Shown here: positions 1 to 6,497 of the stretch, piece by piece
Layout of the letters: every line of letters starts with the position of its first letter
How positions within the stretch are numbered: the first letter of the stretch is position 1
DNA from: Spirochaetales bacterium UBA4629
Lineage (GTDB): Bacteria; Spirochaetota; Spirochaetia; Sphaerochaetales; Sphaerochaetaceae
DNA length: 13,826 bases
Direction of reading: 5' to 3'
NCBI GenBank assembly: GCA_002406055.1
Contig: DHMZ01000046.1
Coordinates: forward strand, 1-13,826
Position numbers and translations under genes: made by a program
The notes under the pieces: generated by a model
Database searches by the model: none
The model's input: only the letters and a program-made list of their open reading frames with translations
Told to the model about the DNA's origin: nothing

Positions 1-124
1 ATTAAGGGAGAGACATTATGCTAAAAAGACTCTTCCTTTTTTATCTATTATTTTTCTTTTCTCTGAAATCTACCTTGTAAAGCTGCAGGTAGTTGTTAAC
101 ATTACATACCATAAAAAGCTAACA

Positions 125-589
125 TCATCTTTCGATTATCTTTTTCCCTGCAATAACTATCCCAGCAAGTGCTTCAACTATCGATAGCCCAACAAGTAAC
201 CCTGAAGCAAAGTCTCTAAATGGAGTACCGGAGTATGTTGAAGCCATTACGTTACTCAGGAGACCAAGAATTATAAGGATTAAGCCAAAAAGAACAACGT
301 TTTGCTTTTCTAGGTTTTGAGATCGTCTTAGAAGATCTAGTATTTCCTCTTCGTTATATACCTTCACACTATCTTTGTCGTAATCCTTTGCATCCATTAA
401 CTCAGGAAGTGTTATTGAAAGTGCATCACATAGAGCTTTAATAATAGAATAGTCTGGCATGCACTTGCCATTTTCCCACTTTGAGACTGTCTTATTTGAT
501 ACATTTAGTATCTCAGAGAGTTGTTCTTGAGTTAAGTTCTTTTCTTTTCTTTTTTGCTGTATATATCTTCCGATTGCTTGTTGGTTCAT
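125..589 (-). CDS. XRE-family transcriptional regulator with two C-terminal membrane segments
   Basis: The 154-residue protein starts with a helix-turn-helix of the Cro/CI (HTH_3) type at about residues 6-61; the core is TQEQLSEILNVSNKTVSKWE, the usual recognition-helix pattern. A charged linker (about 65-92) follows, then two hydrophobic stretches at about 98-116 and 127-147, so the protein is probably a DNA-binding domain tethered to the membrane by a helical hairpin. The start is fixed by GGAGG at 596-600, six bases before the ATG. The family represses or activates nearby promoters. The target here is unknown; it may regulate itself, since two GTTATCC copies lie just upstream. No neighbour is close enough to be in an operon with it. 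The domain call is firm, the signal sensed is not known. Confidence 0.88.
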   Translation of the reverse strand: MNQQAIGRYIQQKRKEKNLTQEQLSEILNVSNKTVSKWENGKCMPDYSIIKALCDALSITLPELMDAKDYDKDSVKVYNEEEILDLLRRSQNLEKQNVVLFGLILIILGLLSNVMASTYSGTPFRDFASGLLVGLSIVEALAGIVIAGKKIIER

Positions 590-614
590 TTTTTTCCTCC
601 AATTATTTTATATA

Positions 615-649
615 GTTATCCTATGATTCTTTTTTATTATTTGTTATCC
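615..649 (-). promoter_or_regulatory. Possible operator: direct repeat GGATAAC upstream of the XRE gene
   Basis: GTTATCC occurs at 615-621 and again at 643-649 (GGATAAC in the direction of the XRE gene), 28 bp apart, with an AT-rich stretch between them and a TATATAAAAT-like sequence next to the gene-proximal copy. Such repeats in front of an XRE gene often serve autoregulation. This is inference from position only, and chance is not excluded in DNA this AT-rich. Confidence 0.25.
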
Positions 650-678
650 CTTAAGAGTAGAAAACTGGTGGAATTAAG

Positions 679-719
679 AAAAAAACTAAATAAGAGGATG
701 TGAGAAACACGAACTTATT
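679..719 (-). terminator. Possible intrinsic terminator after the phosphatase operon
   Basis: Read on the minus strand, AATAAG (719-714) can pair with CTTATT (699-691 region, left arm on the plus strand at 689-694), with an inner GTG/CAC pairing, and the stem is followed by TAG and seven T. The stem is short and AT-rich, so it is weak, but it lies just past the last gene of the minus-strand operon and before the XRE gene. Confidence 0.4.
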
Positions 720-806
720 AATTCTTTCTTTTTGTATCAAACGATGTAAGTTGAATATAGCTTAAGTCATCTTGATAATCTCTTCTTTATTTTCTTTATA
801 AGCTTT

Positions 807-971
807 TTAGTCTGGCAGATTAAAAACTAAAATTGCTTTGCATGAGTTTGTAATTGAAAAATCTATAAATTTCCACCCCTGAGATGATCTAGTATTAATT
901 TCATTTTCAATCTTTTCTGCCATCTTTTTTGCCACTGGTTCATAATCTAAAACGATAGTTTTATAAGTCAT
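807..971 (-). CDS. DUF4177-like small protein
   Basis: A 54-residue protein with the pattern of the DUF4177 family: an N-terminal strand (YKTIVLDYE), an amphipathic helix (KKMAEKIENEINTRSSQGW), and two strands around WKFIDFSIT and KAILVF. The family is widespread in Bacillota and its function is unknown; the GW-F/L pattern after the helix is typical. I prefer the ATG at 971 over one at 989: the inner ATG is preceded by AAAAGG at a usable distance, while the outer one would add only six basic residues. With this start the gene overlaps the 3' end of the YibE/F gene by 11 bases, so the two are probably translationally coupled. It is probably cytoplasmic, with no signal or membrane segment. Confidence 0.7.
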   Translation of the reverse strand: MTYKTIVLDYEPVAKKMAEKIENEINTRSSQGWKFIDFSITNSCKAILVFNLPD

Positions 972-2139
972 TTTTATTTTCCTTTTCATTTATAAATTTA
1001 TTTTCAATATTTCGTCCTGTCAAAAATAATCCACTTGTAATTGCCGTTAATGGAGCTACTGTTATTAAACCAAATGAACCTACAATGGTATGAACAATTT
1101 CAGCTGCAACATACTTGTAATTTAGAATTAGTTCTACTGGGGTCCCTTGAGCCATAAAAACCATTAAAAGAGCTATATAGCTACCTGAATAGGCAAGTAG
1201 GAGAGTAGTAGTGGTGCTACCACAAGCTGCTCTACCGACGCTAAAGCCAGAAAGAATAGCTTCCTTCTTACTGATATTAGGCTTTTTTTGTACCACTTCA
1301 TATATTGCAGAGCAAATATCAACAGAAAGATCTGTTATTGCTCCAGAAGATCCCAAAAATATTGAGGCTATAAATATTCGAGTTAAATTAAGTGTTTGAT
1401 AACCTGAATATAAAAGACTCTCGCTAGATTCCATCACTGCGCCATGTATACTAAATAGCTTAGTAAAAATTGAACCCAAGATAACAGTTACAAATATGCC
1501 AAGCATCGAACCTGTTACTGAGGAGAGAAAGCGCCAATCCCACCCATAAATAAGCATTAAGGTAAGAGTAGAAAGGGCAAGTACAATTACTAGTGAAATC
1601 CAAATAGGATTATAGCCATTAAGGAGAGAAGGAACTAAAACCTTCCACATTAAAAGAATTGTTACAACAAATGATATTATAGCTCTCAAACCTGTCGATT
1701 TGGCGAAGAGCAAAAGCAAAAGCAAAAATAGTCCTGCGAGAAGAGCTTCTTTGTCGAGTCTATAGAGGTCTGTCATGAAGACAGTTGTTATTTTATCTCC
1801 ATTATAGCTGACAACGACAAAGGCTGTATCGCCATACTTAAATATTTTATCTTGAGATAAGGATCCATTAAGACGATTTACAGCATCTATCTCAGTTCCT
1901 TTAAATCTTCCATCTAAAACTCGTACCTTGCATCTCTGATCACCTGTCCTGACTAGTCCCGTATCATGAACATCTGACTCATCAGTTTCTAATACAAGGG
2001 CCTTCACTCTATCAGCATTTTGATATGAGAGGGCACCTTCGTAGCCAGTAGGTAGAAAGAATAATATGACGAGAGCAATTAATGCGACAACAACAGGCCA
2101 AAAGGTTTTCGAATTTGTAGTTTTAATTTTTAGTTTCAT
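961..2139 (-). CDS. YibE/F-like multipass membrane protein
   Basis: This 392-residue protein belongs to the YibE/F-like family (PF07907). One N-terminal membrane helix (about 12-30) is followed by an extracytoplasmic, beta-rich domain (about 33-125), then about seven helices (131-376). Family landmarks are visible: GAITDLSVDICSAIYEV at 266-282 and the following GRAACGSTTTTLLLAYSG region at 302-319, with conserved small residues. The family is presumed to be a transporter or exporter, but no substrate is established. It lies 54 bp downstream of the phosphatase and overlaps the DUF4177-like gene, so it probably belongs to the phosphate-starvation operon. No clear Shine-Dalgarno site precedes its ATG: the 5' side is occupied by the hairpin at 2151-2174, and no nearby in-frame start offers a better site. 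Confidence 0.85.
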   Translation of the reverse strand: MKLKIKTTNSKTFWPVVVALIALVILFFLPTGYEGALSYQNADRVKALVLETDESDVHDTGLVRTGDQRCKVRVLDGRFKGTEIDAVNRLNGSLSQDKIFKYGDTAFVVVSYNGDKITTVFMTDLYRLDKEALLAGLFLLLLLLFAKSTGLRAIISFVVTILLMWKVLVPSLLNGYNPIWISLVIVLALSTLTLMLIYGWDWRFLSSVTGSMLGIFVTVILGSIFTKLFSIHGAVMESSESLLYSGYQTLNLTRIFIASIFLGSSGAITDLSVDICSAIYEVVQKKPNISKKEAILSGFSVGRAACGSTTTTLLLAYSGSYIALLMVFMAQGTPVELILNYKYVAAEIVHTIVGSFGLITVAPLTAITSGLFLTGRNIENKFINEKENKNDL

Positions 2140-2150
2140 AATAAAAGTGA

Positions 2151-2174
2151 GGTAGGAAGCAATTGCCCCCTACC
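2151..2174 (-). other. Intercistronic RNA hairpin between phosphatase and YibE/F genes
   Basis: In the minus-strand RNA, GGTAGGGGGC pairs with GCUUCCUACC around an AAUU loop: 10 bp with two G-U wobbles and no mismatch. On the plus strand the wobbles become A-C mismatches, so the structure is suited to minus-strand transcripts. It sits 20 bases after the phosphatase stop and ends 11 bases before the YibE/F ATG. The following bases (TCACTTTTATT) are only a poor U-tract, so it may be a leaky terminator/attenuator, an RNA-stabilising 3' end, or a processing site. Confidence 0.6.
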
Positions 2175-2193
2175 TAAATCTGATTAATTATTT

Positions 2194-3786
2194 TTATTTA
2201 ACTTCTAATAGAGAAGCTAATTTCTTATATATTTCTGTATTATCGTAATAACCATCAAATAGCTCGTGGCCACTACCAGAAGCAAATACAGCAACTGGAA
2301 GACCTGTATGAGAATAACTTGTAAAGTCAATACCTGACTTATTGTTAAGAATGTGTGTTACAGTTACAGAGAATGGATTGTATCCACCATAAAGAACATA
2401 CTCTTCTTGTGTATAGTCAGAAGATTTCTTACCAGACATGAGTAGGTCATATGAACTCTTTAGTCTTTCTACTTCATAATCTGTTAGAAGAAGTCTATCA
2501 TTTTCTTCTCCTTTTATCTTAAGACCAAATAGAGTCTCAACATCCTTCATAGCATCTTCAAAGCTTGTTCCATTTTCTTTATACTTATTGACATATTCTG
2601 TATCAAATTTTGCATATGAAATCTTCTGAGAAGAAAGACAATCAAGGTAGGTATCATAATCTGTTCCAGCAAAGCCAATTGTCAGTCCACCAGTCTCATG
2701 GTCACCTGTGACAAGGATCAATGTTTCATCTGGATGTTCTTTTGCAAAATCGATAGCAACCTCAACAGCGTCAGCAAGAGCAAGAGTATCACTAACAGTA
2801 GAGCCCGCGTCATTAGCATGGCAAGCCCAGTCAATCTTTCCTCCCTCACACATTATAAAGAAGCCATTTTCGTTATCGAGAACCTCGATACCTTTTTCAA
2901 CATAATCCTTAAGTGCCCATTCGTCATTTGAACGATCTAATTCATATGCTAACGCATCAGAATCAGCAAGGTGTTCATCAATAAGAATTACCTTCTCATC
3001 GCTAGAAGAAATCTTTTCTGCTTCTTCTTGAGTGAATGTTACCTTGTAGCCATTTTCTTCAGCCAAAGTATAAAGGTTCTTCTTATCTTTGTTATTACCT
3101 GTAACTTTCTTAAGACCACCTCCAGCAAAATACTCAAAGCCAGAAGCAACAAGCTCTTCTCCAATTTCGTAGTAGCTATTTCTGCTTGCCTGATGTGCGT
3201 AGAATGCAGCAGGAGTTGCATGGTTAAGATTTACAGAACTGATAATACCAATTTTCCATCCCCTTTCCTTATGAAGCTTTTCTGCAATTGTTTGGTAAGA
3301 GACACTTCCTGTAATATCAACATTAATCATACCAGAGTATGTTTTGTAACCTGTCGCAATTGATGTTGCTGTACTAGCTGAGTCTGGTGCAAAACTGCAA
3401 TAATCATATGTTACAGCTGATCCTGCTGTTTCAAAGTTCATGAAGTTGAGTGGACTTGGCCCATCTAGAACAGCTTCCTCTCTATTGGAGTAGCTTACAC
3501 TTGGTAAAGCTTTATCCTCATCATTATCTTTTAATGCACCAAGATAGTCTGCGGCTGCTTGGAATTGAGGATAGCTCATTCCATCTCCAATAAACATAAA
3601 GACATACTTAGGTGATTGCTTTTCTTTCTTTGTCTTGTTTACTGTGTCTTCTACAGCCTCTACAGTTGCTTCTTCACTTCTGAATGAACCAGATGAGCAT
3701 GAAATAGTGATAAATAACAGTAAAAGTACAGCTAAAGAAAAAAACACTCTTTTAATCGATAATTGAAATCTTTCTTTTCTTTTCAT
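2194..3786 (-). CDS. phoA: Alkaline phosphatase, lipoprotein form
   Basis: A secreted alkaline phosphatase (PF00245), which releases phosphate from phosphomonoesters outside the cell. In the 530-residue form chosen here, a basic start and hydrophobic stretch end in TISC, so Cys30 is a likely lipidation site that would anchor the enzyme on the outer face of the membrane. Metal and catalytic residues are all visible: GDGM with Asp68, PDSAST with the nucleophile Ser136, His189 and Thr191 in NHAT, Glu314, Asp319 and His323 in EGGKIDWACH, Asp362 and His363 in GDHET, and His493 in SHTG. The start at 3786 is preferred because a Shine-Dalgarno site (3796-3804) precedes it, the signal peptide then begins properly, and the predicted -10 box (3883-3888) overlaps the region of an upstream in-frame ATG at 3891, which would lie before the transcription start. 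PHO-box repeats upstream imply phosphate-starvation control. It heads a probable operon with the YibE/F and DUF4177-like genes. Confidence 0.95.
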   Translation of the reverse strand: MKRKERFQLSIKRVFFSLAVLLLLFITISCSSGSFRSEEATVEAVEDTVNKTKKEKQSPKYVFMFIGDGMSYPQFQAAADYLGALKDNDEDKALPSVSYSNREEAVLDGPSPLNFMNFETAGSAVTYDYCSFAPDSASTATSIATGYKTYSGMINVDITGSVSYQTIAEKLHKERGWKIGIISSVNLNHATPAAFYAHQASRNSYYEIGEELVASGFEYFAGGGLKKVTGNNKDKKNLYTLAEENGYKVTFTQEEAEKISSSDEKVILIDEHLADSDALAYELDRSNDEWALKDYVEKGIEVLDNENGFFIMCEGGKIDWACHANDAGSTVSDTLALADAVEVAIDFAKEHPDETLILVTGDHETGGLTIGFAGTDYDTYLDCLSSQKISYAKFDTEYVNKYKENGTSFEDAMKDVETLFGLKIKGEENDRLLLTDYEVERLKSSYDLLMSGKKSSDYTQEEYVLYGGYNPFSVTVTHILNNKSGIDFTSYSHTGLPVAVFASGSGHELFDGYYDNTEIYKKLASLLEVK

Positions 3787-3795
3787 TTTCCAATT

Positions 3796-3804
3796 CTTTC
3801 CTTT
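3796..3804 (-). promoter_or_regulatory. Ribosome-binding site deciding the phosphatase start
   Basis: AAAGGAAAG on the minus strand lies nine bases before the ATG at 3786. No such site precedes the longer in-frame ATG at 3891. Confidence 0.65.
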
Positions 3805-3826
3805 AAAAAAAAGTCTTAACAACATC

Positions 3827-3848
3827 TGATCCTGAGCTCTTCGGATCA
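3827..3848 (-). other. Small hairpin in the phosphatase 5' leader
   Basis: TGATCC (3827-3832) and GGATCA (3843-3848) are perfect inverted repeats with a 10-base loop, inside the roughly 90-base leader between the predicted transcription start and the ATG. In the RNA a run of seven U follows 13 or so bases later, too far for a standard terminator. A role is not shown. Confidence 0.35.
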
Positions 3849-3882
3849 TCAGTAAAAAATCAAATAGCGCTTTATGTGAGAT

Positions 3883-3888
3883 TTTATA
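3883..3888 (-). promoter_or_regulatory. -10 box of the phosphatase promoter
   Basis: TATAAA on the minus strand starts nine bases after the last PHO-box repeat, and the -35 position (about 3906-3911, CAACTG) is poor. A good -10, a poor -35 and activator repeats reaching to about -22 are what is known for PhoP-activated promoters in Bacillus. Transcription would start near 3876. Confidence 0.6.
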
Positions 3889-3897
3889 CATGACTAG

Positions 3898-3949
3898 TGT
3901 AAATTCAGTTGGTAGTTAACTGTAAATTTACTGTTAATTTGTTTGTAGA
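3898..3949 (-). promoter_or_regulatory. PHO box (PhoP-binding direct repeats)
   Basis: Read toward the phosphatase, the repeats are TCTACA (3949-3944), TTAACA (3937-3932), TTTACA (3926-3921), CTACCA (3915-3910) and TTTACA (3903-3898). Their starts are 12, 11, 11 and 12 bp apart. Bacillus PhoP binds tandem TT(A/T/C)ACA repeats with about 5 bp between them, so three repeats fit fully and two are degenerate. Binding of a PhoP-like response regulator under phosphate limitation is the natural reading; no phoPR genes are in this window. Confidence 0.75.
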
Positions 3950-4035
3950 GTGAAAAAATTAGATATTAAAGAATGAAGTTTTTCTTTTTTGTTATTATAT
4001 TAGTCGATGAAGTTTTTTTATAAAGAGAATTGAAA

Positions 4036-5412
4036 ATGATAAATAAGAAAAATAGTCTAGATATGATTAATGGTCCTATATGGAATAAACTACCGTTATA
4101 TGCATTTCCGGTAGCTGCCACTGCAATTTTAGAGCAACTTTTTAATGCTTCAGATATTGCTGTTGTTGGAAACTTTACAGGTAGTGGAAAGACTGTGGCT
4201 GTTGCTGCTGTTGGAGCTAACACATCTATTATAGCTCTCCTTGTTAACTTTTTTATCGGCATTTCTGTTGGAGTAAATGTTGTCATCTCTAATGCTATAG
4301 GAAGACAGGATGATGAGACTGTAAAAAAATCAGTGCATAGTTCTGTAAAGTTTTCCTTTCTTTGTGGTTTTGTTGTATTAATAGTCGGTGAATTAGTTGC
4401 ATCACCAATTTTATCTCTACTAAAGGTTCCAGAGGATGTTTTTCCCTATGCATTATTATACCTTAGAATTTATTTAATCGGTCTTCCCGTTATTTTTTTG
4501 TATAATTTTGTTGCAGCTATTTTTCGTAGCATTGGTGATACTAGAACCCCATTATTTGCTCTTTTTTTCTCTGGAGTATTAAATGTTTTTTTAAACCTCT
4601 TCTTTGTCGCTGTTTTAAAAATGACAGTAGATGGGGTTGCTACTGCAACAGTAATTAGCAATCTAATAAGTTCATCTATTCTTATATATAGGTTATTAAA
4701 AACAGAGACTATTATTCATCTTGATTTCAAGGATCTAAAGATCGATAAAGTTGTCATTAACAGAATAATGAAAATTGGACTACCTGCAGGAATACAAAGT
4801 GCTGTTTTTTCAATCTCTAATATTGTGATACAAAGTGCAATAAATAGCCTTGGTACTGTTGTTATGGCAGCTAGCAGTGCAGCTTATAATATCGAAATAA
4901 TAGCCTATGATGTTCTTAACTCTTTTAGCCAGGCTTGTACAACATTTGTTGGTCAAAACTATGGAGCAGGAAAAATTGATAGATGCAAAAAAACACTTCT
5001 CTTATCACTTATAGAAGATGCAATAGCATCATTTATAACAATAGTAACTATTCTTTTCTTTGGAAGAAGGTTACTTTCTATTTTTAATAATGACTCAAGT
5101 GTTATTTCTCTTGGATATACAAGACTTATAATTGTATTCTTTGCTTATATCTTTAGTATGCTTTATGAAGTATTAAGTGGATATTTAAGAGGCTTTGGCA
5201 TTTCCTTTGTCCCTGCCTTGTTAACAACCCTTGGTGTATGTGGTGTAAGAATTCTTTGGATTAATATTGCCTTCCCTGTAAAGCATGATTTTTCGACTAT
5301 TATGCTTTCTTATCCAATAAGTCTATCATTTACTGCTTTACTTATTTTTTTATGTCTTATTATCTATAGGCCATCTAAAAGATTTACACCTAGTATTACA
5401 AATCAAAAATAA
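4036..5412 (+). CDS. MATE-family multidrug efflux transporter
   Basis: The 458-residue protein has the length and about twelve membrane helices of MATE transporters (PF01554, two repeats of six), which use a sodium or proton gradient to expel drugs and other cationic organic compounds. Typical features include the N-terminal NGPIWNKLPLYAFPVAAT segment, the F-N-A-SDIAVVGNF stretch in helix 1, FRSIGDTRTPL in the loop between helices 4 and 5, GLPAGIQSAVFSISN at the start of the second half, and FVGQNYGAGKIDRC. I chose the ATG at 4036 over a TTG at 4030, since AAAGAG at 4022-4027 sits about eight bases before it. A nitroreductase gene follows 35 bp later, so the two are likely cotranscribed. The exported substrate cannot be read from the sequence. 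Confidence 0.93.
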   Translation: MINKKNSLDMINGPIWNKLPLYAFPVAATAILEQLFNASDIAVVGNFTGSGKTVAVAAVGANTSIIALLVNFFIGISVGVNVVISNAIGRQDDETVKKSVHSSVKFSFLCGFVVLIVGELVASPILSLLKVPEDVFPYALLYLRIYLIGLPVIFLYNFVAAIFRSIGDTRTPLFALFFSGVLNVFLNLFFVAVLKMTVDGVATATVISNLISSSILIYRLLKTETIIHLDFKDLKIDKVVINRIMKIGLPAGIQSAVFSISNIVIQSAINSLGTVVMAASSAAYNIEIIAYDVLNSFSQACTTFVGQNYGAGKIDRCKKTLLLSLIEDAIASFITIVTILFFGRRLLSIFNNDSSVISLGYTRLIIVFFAYIFSMLYEVLSGYLRGFGISFVPALLTTLGVCGVRILWINIAFPVKHDFSTIMLSYPISLSFTALLIFLCLIIYRPSKRFTPSITNQK

Positions 5413-5447
5413 TAGTAGTAAAATAATTCTAGAGGAGTGTTATTATC

Positions 5448-5975
5448 ATGAATGATGTAATTAAGAATATATTAACAAGACGTAGTATTAGAAAGTTTTC
5501 ACCAACTATGGTCAAAGATGAAGATTTAAAAGAAATAGTAAAAGCAGGAGAATTTGCTCCATCTGCGATGGGAAAGCAAGAACGCATTATTATTGTCATT
5601 AAAGATAAAAAGGTTAGGGATGAGCTTAGCCGATTAAATGCATCTATTATGGGAAGATTTGATAACTTTGATCCATTTTATAATGCCCCTGTCATTATTA
5701 TTGTATTAGCAAAAAAAGATTCTCCAACTAAGGAACTTGATGGAGCAGCTTGCATTGAAAACATGCTTCTTGCTGCGCATTCTTTGTCGCTTGGTTCATG
5801 TTGGATTCATCGAGCAAAGGAAGAATTTGAGACTAAATGGGGAAGAGATTTTCTCCTTTCTTTGGGAATAACTGACGAGATGGAAGGAATTGATCATGTT
5901 GCACTTGGTTATTATGATAGTGAGGATGAAGGAAGAGCAAAAGAAAGGCGAAGCAATTGTGTCTTCTATGTTTGA
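5448..5975 (+). CDS. Nitroreductase-family FMN protein
   Basis: A 175-residue member of the nitroreductase superfamily (PF00881), FMN enzymes that use NAD(P)H to reduce nitro-aromatics, quinones or other acceptors. Visible landmarks are the FMN-phosphate-binding RRSIRKF (11-17), APSAMGKQ (37-44), the helix beginning DGAACIENMLLAAHSL (98-113) with GSCWI, and a final basic stretch AKERR near the C-terminus. It is probably a cytoplasmic homodimer. AGAGGAG at 5431-5437 gives a strong ribosome-binding site. It lies between the MATE gene and a small charged ORF in one transcription unit that ends at the terminator at 6248-6284. The physiological acceptor is unknown; a joint role with the efflux pump in detoxification is inference. 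Confidence 0.9.
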   Translation: MNDVIKNILTRRSIRKFSPTMVKDEDLKEIVKAGEFAPSAMGKQERIIIVIKDKKVRDELSRLNASIMGRFDNFDPFYNAPVIIIVLAKKDSPTKELDGAACIENMLLAAHSLSLGSCWIHRAKEEFETKWGRDFLLSLGITDEMEGIDHVALGYYDSEDEGRAKERRSNCVFYV

Positions 5976-6002
5976 TGAAACCTATAAGTGTGTAATAAGC
6001 TG

Positions 6003-6032
6003 TTGACTATTAAAATAAAGAGGCGATAATAC
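6003..6032 (+). promoter_or_regulatory. Possible promoter overlapping the start of the small charged ORF
   Basis: TTGACT (6003-6008) and TAATAC (6027-6032) are separated by 18 bp. If used, transcription would begin within a base or two of the ATG at 6038, giving a leaderless message. The match is good at -35 and moderate at -10; no experiment supports it. Confidence 0.4.
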
Positions 6033-6037
6033 AAGCT

Positions 6038-6223
6038 ATGGCAAATGGTGAAGAAGATTTAAAAGAAAAAAATAAAGGTAGGAAAAAAAATACTAAAGAA
6101 AGTAGATACTCGAAGTGGAGTTCCTCCTTTGGTGAAGAAGACTCTGAAATGCTTATGGAGAAATCAAAAAGTTGGAGTGCATATAAGGAAAGCCGTGGCG
6201 ACTATGACGATACTGATGAGTAG
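6038..6223 (+). CDS. Small highly charged protein of unknown function
   Basis: A 61-residue ORF, rich in Lys, Glu and Ser, with an acidic C-terminal tail (DYDDTDE) and no hydrophobic segment. It is probably cytoplasmic and perhaps largely disordered. I do not recognise a family. It follows the nitroreductase by 62 bp and is directly followed by a strong terminator, which fits a real last gene. The start is uncertain: an AAGAGG Shine-Dalgarno site (6018-6023) lies 14 bases before the ATG, longer than usual, and two ATA codons lie between. A possible promoter at 6003-6032 could make it leaderless. Its position and codon use argue for a gene, but conservation would be needed to prove it. Confidence 0.55.
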   Translation: MANGEEDLKEKNKGRKKNTKESRYSKWSSSFGEEDSEMLMEKSKSWSAYKESRGDYDDTDE

Positions 6224-6247
6224 GCTTTCTTTCTAGCTTTGTTTTAT

Positions 6248-6284
6248 AGGGCGATTGCATAGTAAATGTAGTCGTCCTTTTTTT
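6248..6284 (+). terminator. Strong intrinsic terminator
   Basis: GGGCGATTGCAT (6249-6260) pairs over all 12 positions with ATGTAGTCGTCC (6266-6277), counting three G-U wobbles, around an AGTAA loop, followed at once by seven T. The wobbles become mismatches on the opposite strand, so it acts on plus-strand transcripts. It ends the MATE-nitroreductase-small ORF unit and insulates glmS. Confidence 0.93.
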
Positions 6285-6381
6285 GTTAGCTTTCGCCATA
6301 AAAGCCTTACCATCTTTAAAATTATAAATTGCTGAATCCATTGTATGATAATTATTAGGCTTAAATTAATTAGTTTGCGAA

Positions 6382-6459
6382 ATAAATAAACCCAGATAGG
6401 AATAAAAATATATAACTTAAATTAGTAAGTGTTTGATGGTATTGCTATGGGTTATTTAT
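6382..6459 (+). other. Long imperfect inverted repeat upstream of glmS
   Basis: Positions 6382-6393 pair with 6449-6459 (AATAAATAA, one bulged A, then CCC, against GGG and TTATTTAT). Further in, ATAG (6396-6399) pairs with CTAT (6445-6448), and after a G-G mismatch AATA pairs with TATT (6440-6443). An inner ACTTA/TAAGT hairpin lies at about 6415-6430. It could be a structured leader or a protein-binding palindrome, depending on where transcription starts. It does not look like the glmS ribozyme: I see no match to the conserved ribozyme core, and most pairs are A-T. Confidence 0.4.
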
Positions 6460-6471
6460 AAGATTTATTAT
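6443..6471 (+). promoter_or_regulatory. Candidate glmS promoter
   Basis: TTGCTA (6443-6448) and TATTAT (6466-6471) are separated by 17 bp. Transcription would start near 6478 with a leader of about 20 bases, leaving the inverted repeat at 6382-6459 mostly in untranscribed DNA. A start upstream of 6375 is also possible. Confidence 0.4.
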
Positions 6472-6497
6472 TTTTAATCAGGGGGAAAGAAAAAAAG

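Noticed and set aside
18..80. Plus-strand 20-residue hydrophobic ORF (MLKRLFLFYLLFFF...) with an AAGGGAG site seven bases before its ATG.
   Set aside because: Too short and too T-rich to separate from chance; the left edge of the window hides its upstream context. Worth remembering only if conserved.
70..92. CTACCT/AGGTAG inverted repeat downstream of the XRE gene.
   Set aside because: Six-bp stem with an 11-base loop and no T-run on either strand, so not supported as a terminator.
3039..3363. ORFs on both strands inside the phosphatase gene.
   Set aside because: They are shadows of a gene with complete catalytic motifs; compositions are unlike proteins.
2194..3891. Longer phosphatase with start at 3891.
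   Set aside because: No ribosome-binding site at 3891, the extra 35 residues precede a normal signal peptide, and the ATG overlaps the promoter region.
6153..6341. Minus-strand ORF of 62 codons across the terminator region.
   Set aside because: It runs through the plus-strand terminator and over the small charged gene, and its second half is just the antisense of those. No ribosome-binding site in good position.
6302..6362. AAGCCT ... AGGCTT inverted repeat before glmS.
   Set aside because: Six bp with a loop of about 49 bases is within chance for this composition.
6285..6497. glmS ribozyme.
   Set aside because: Expected by analogy with other Bacillota, but no conserved core seen. A covariance-model search would settle it.
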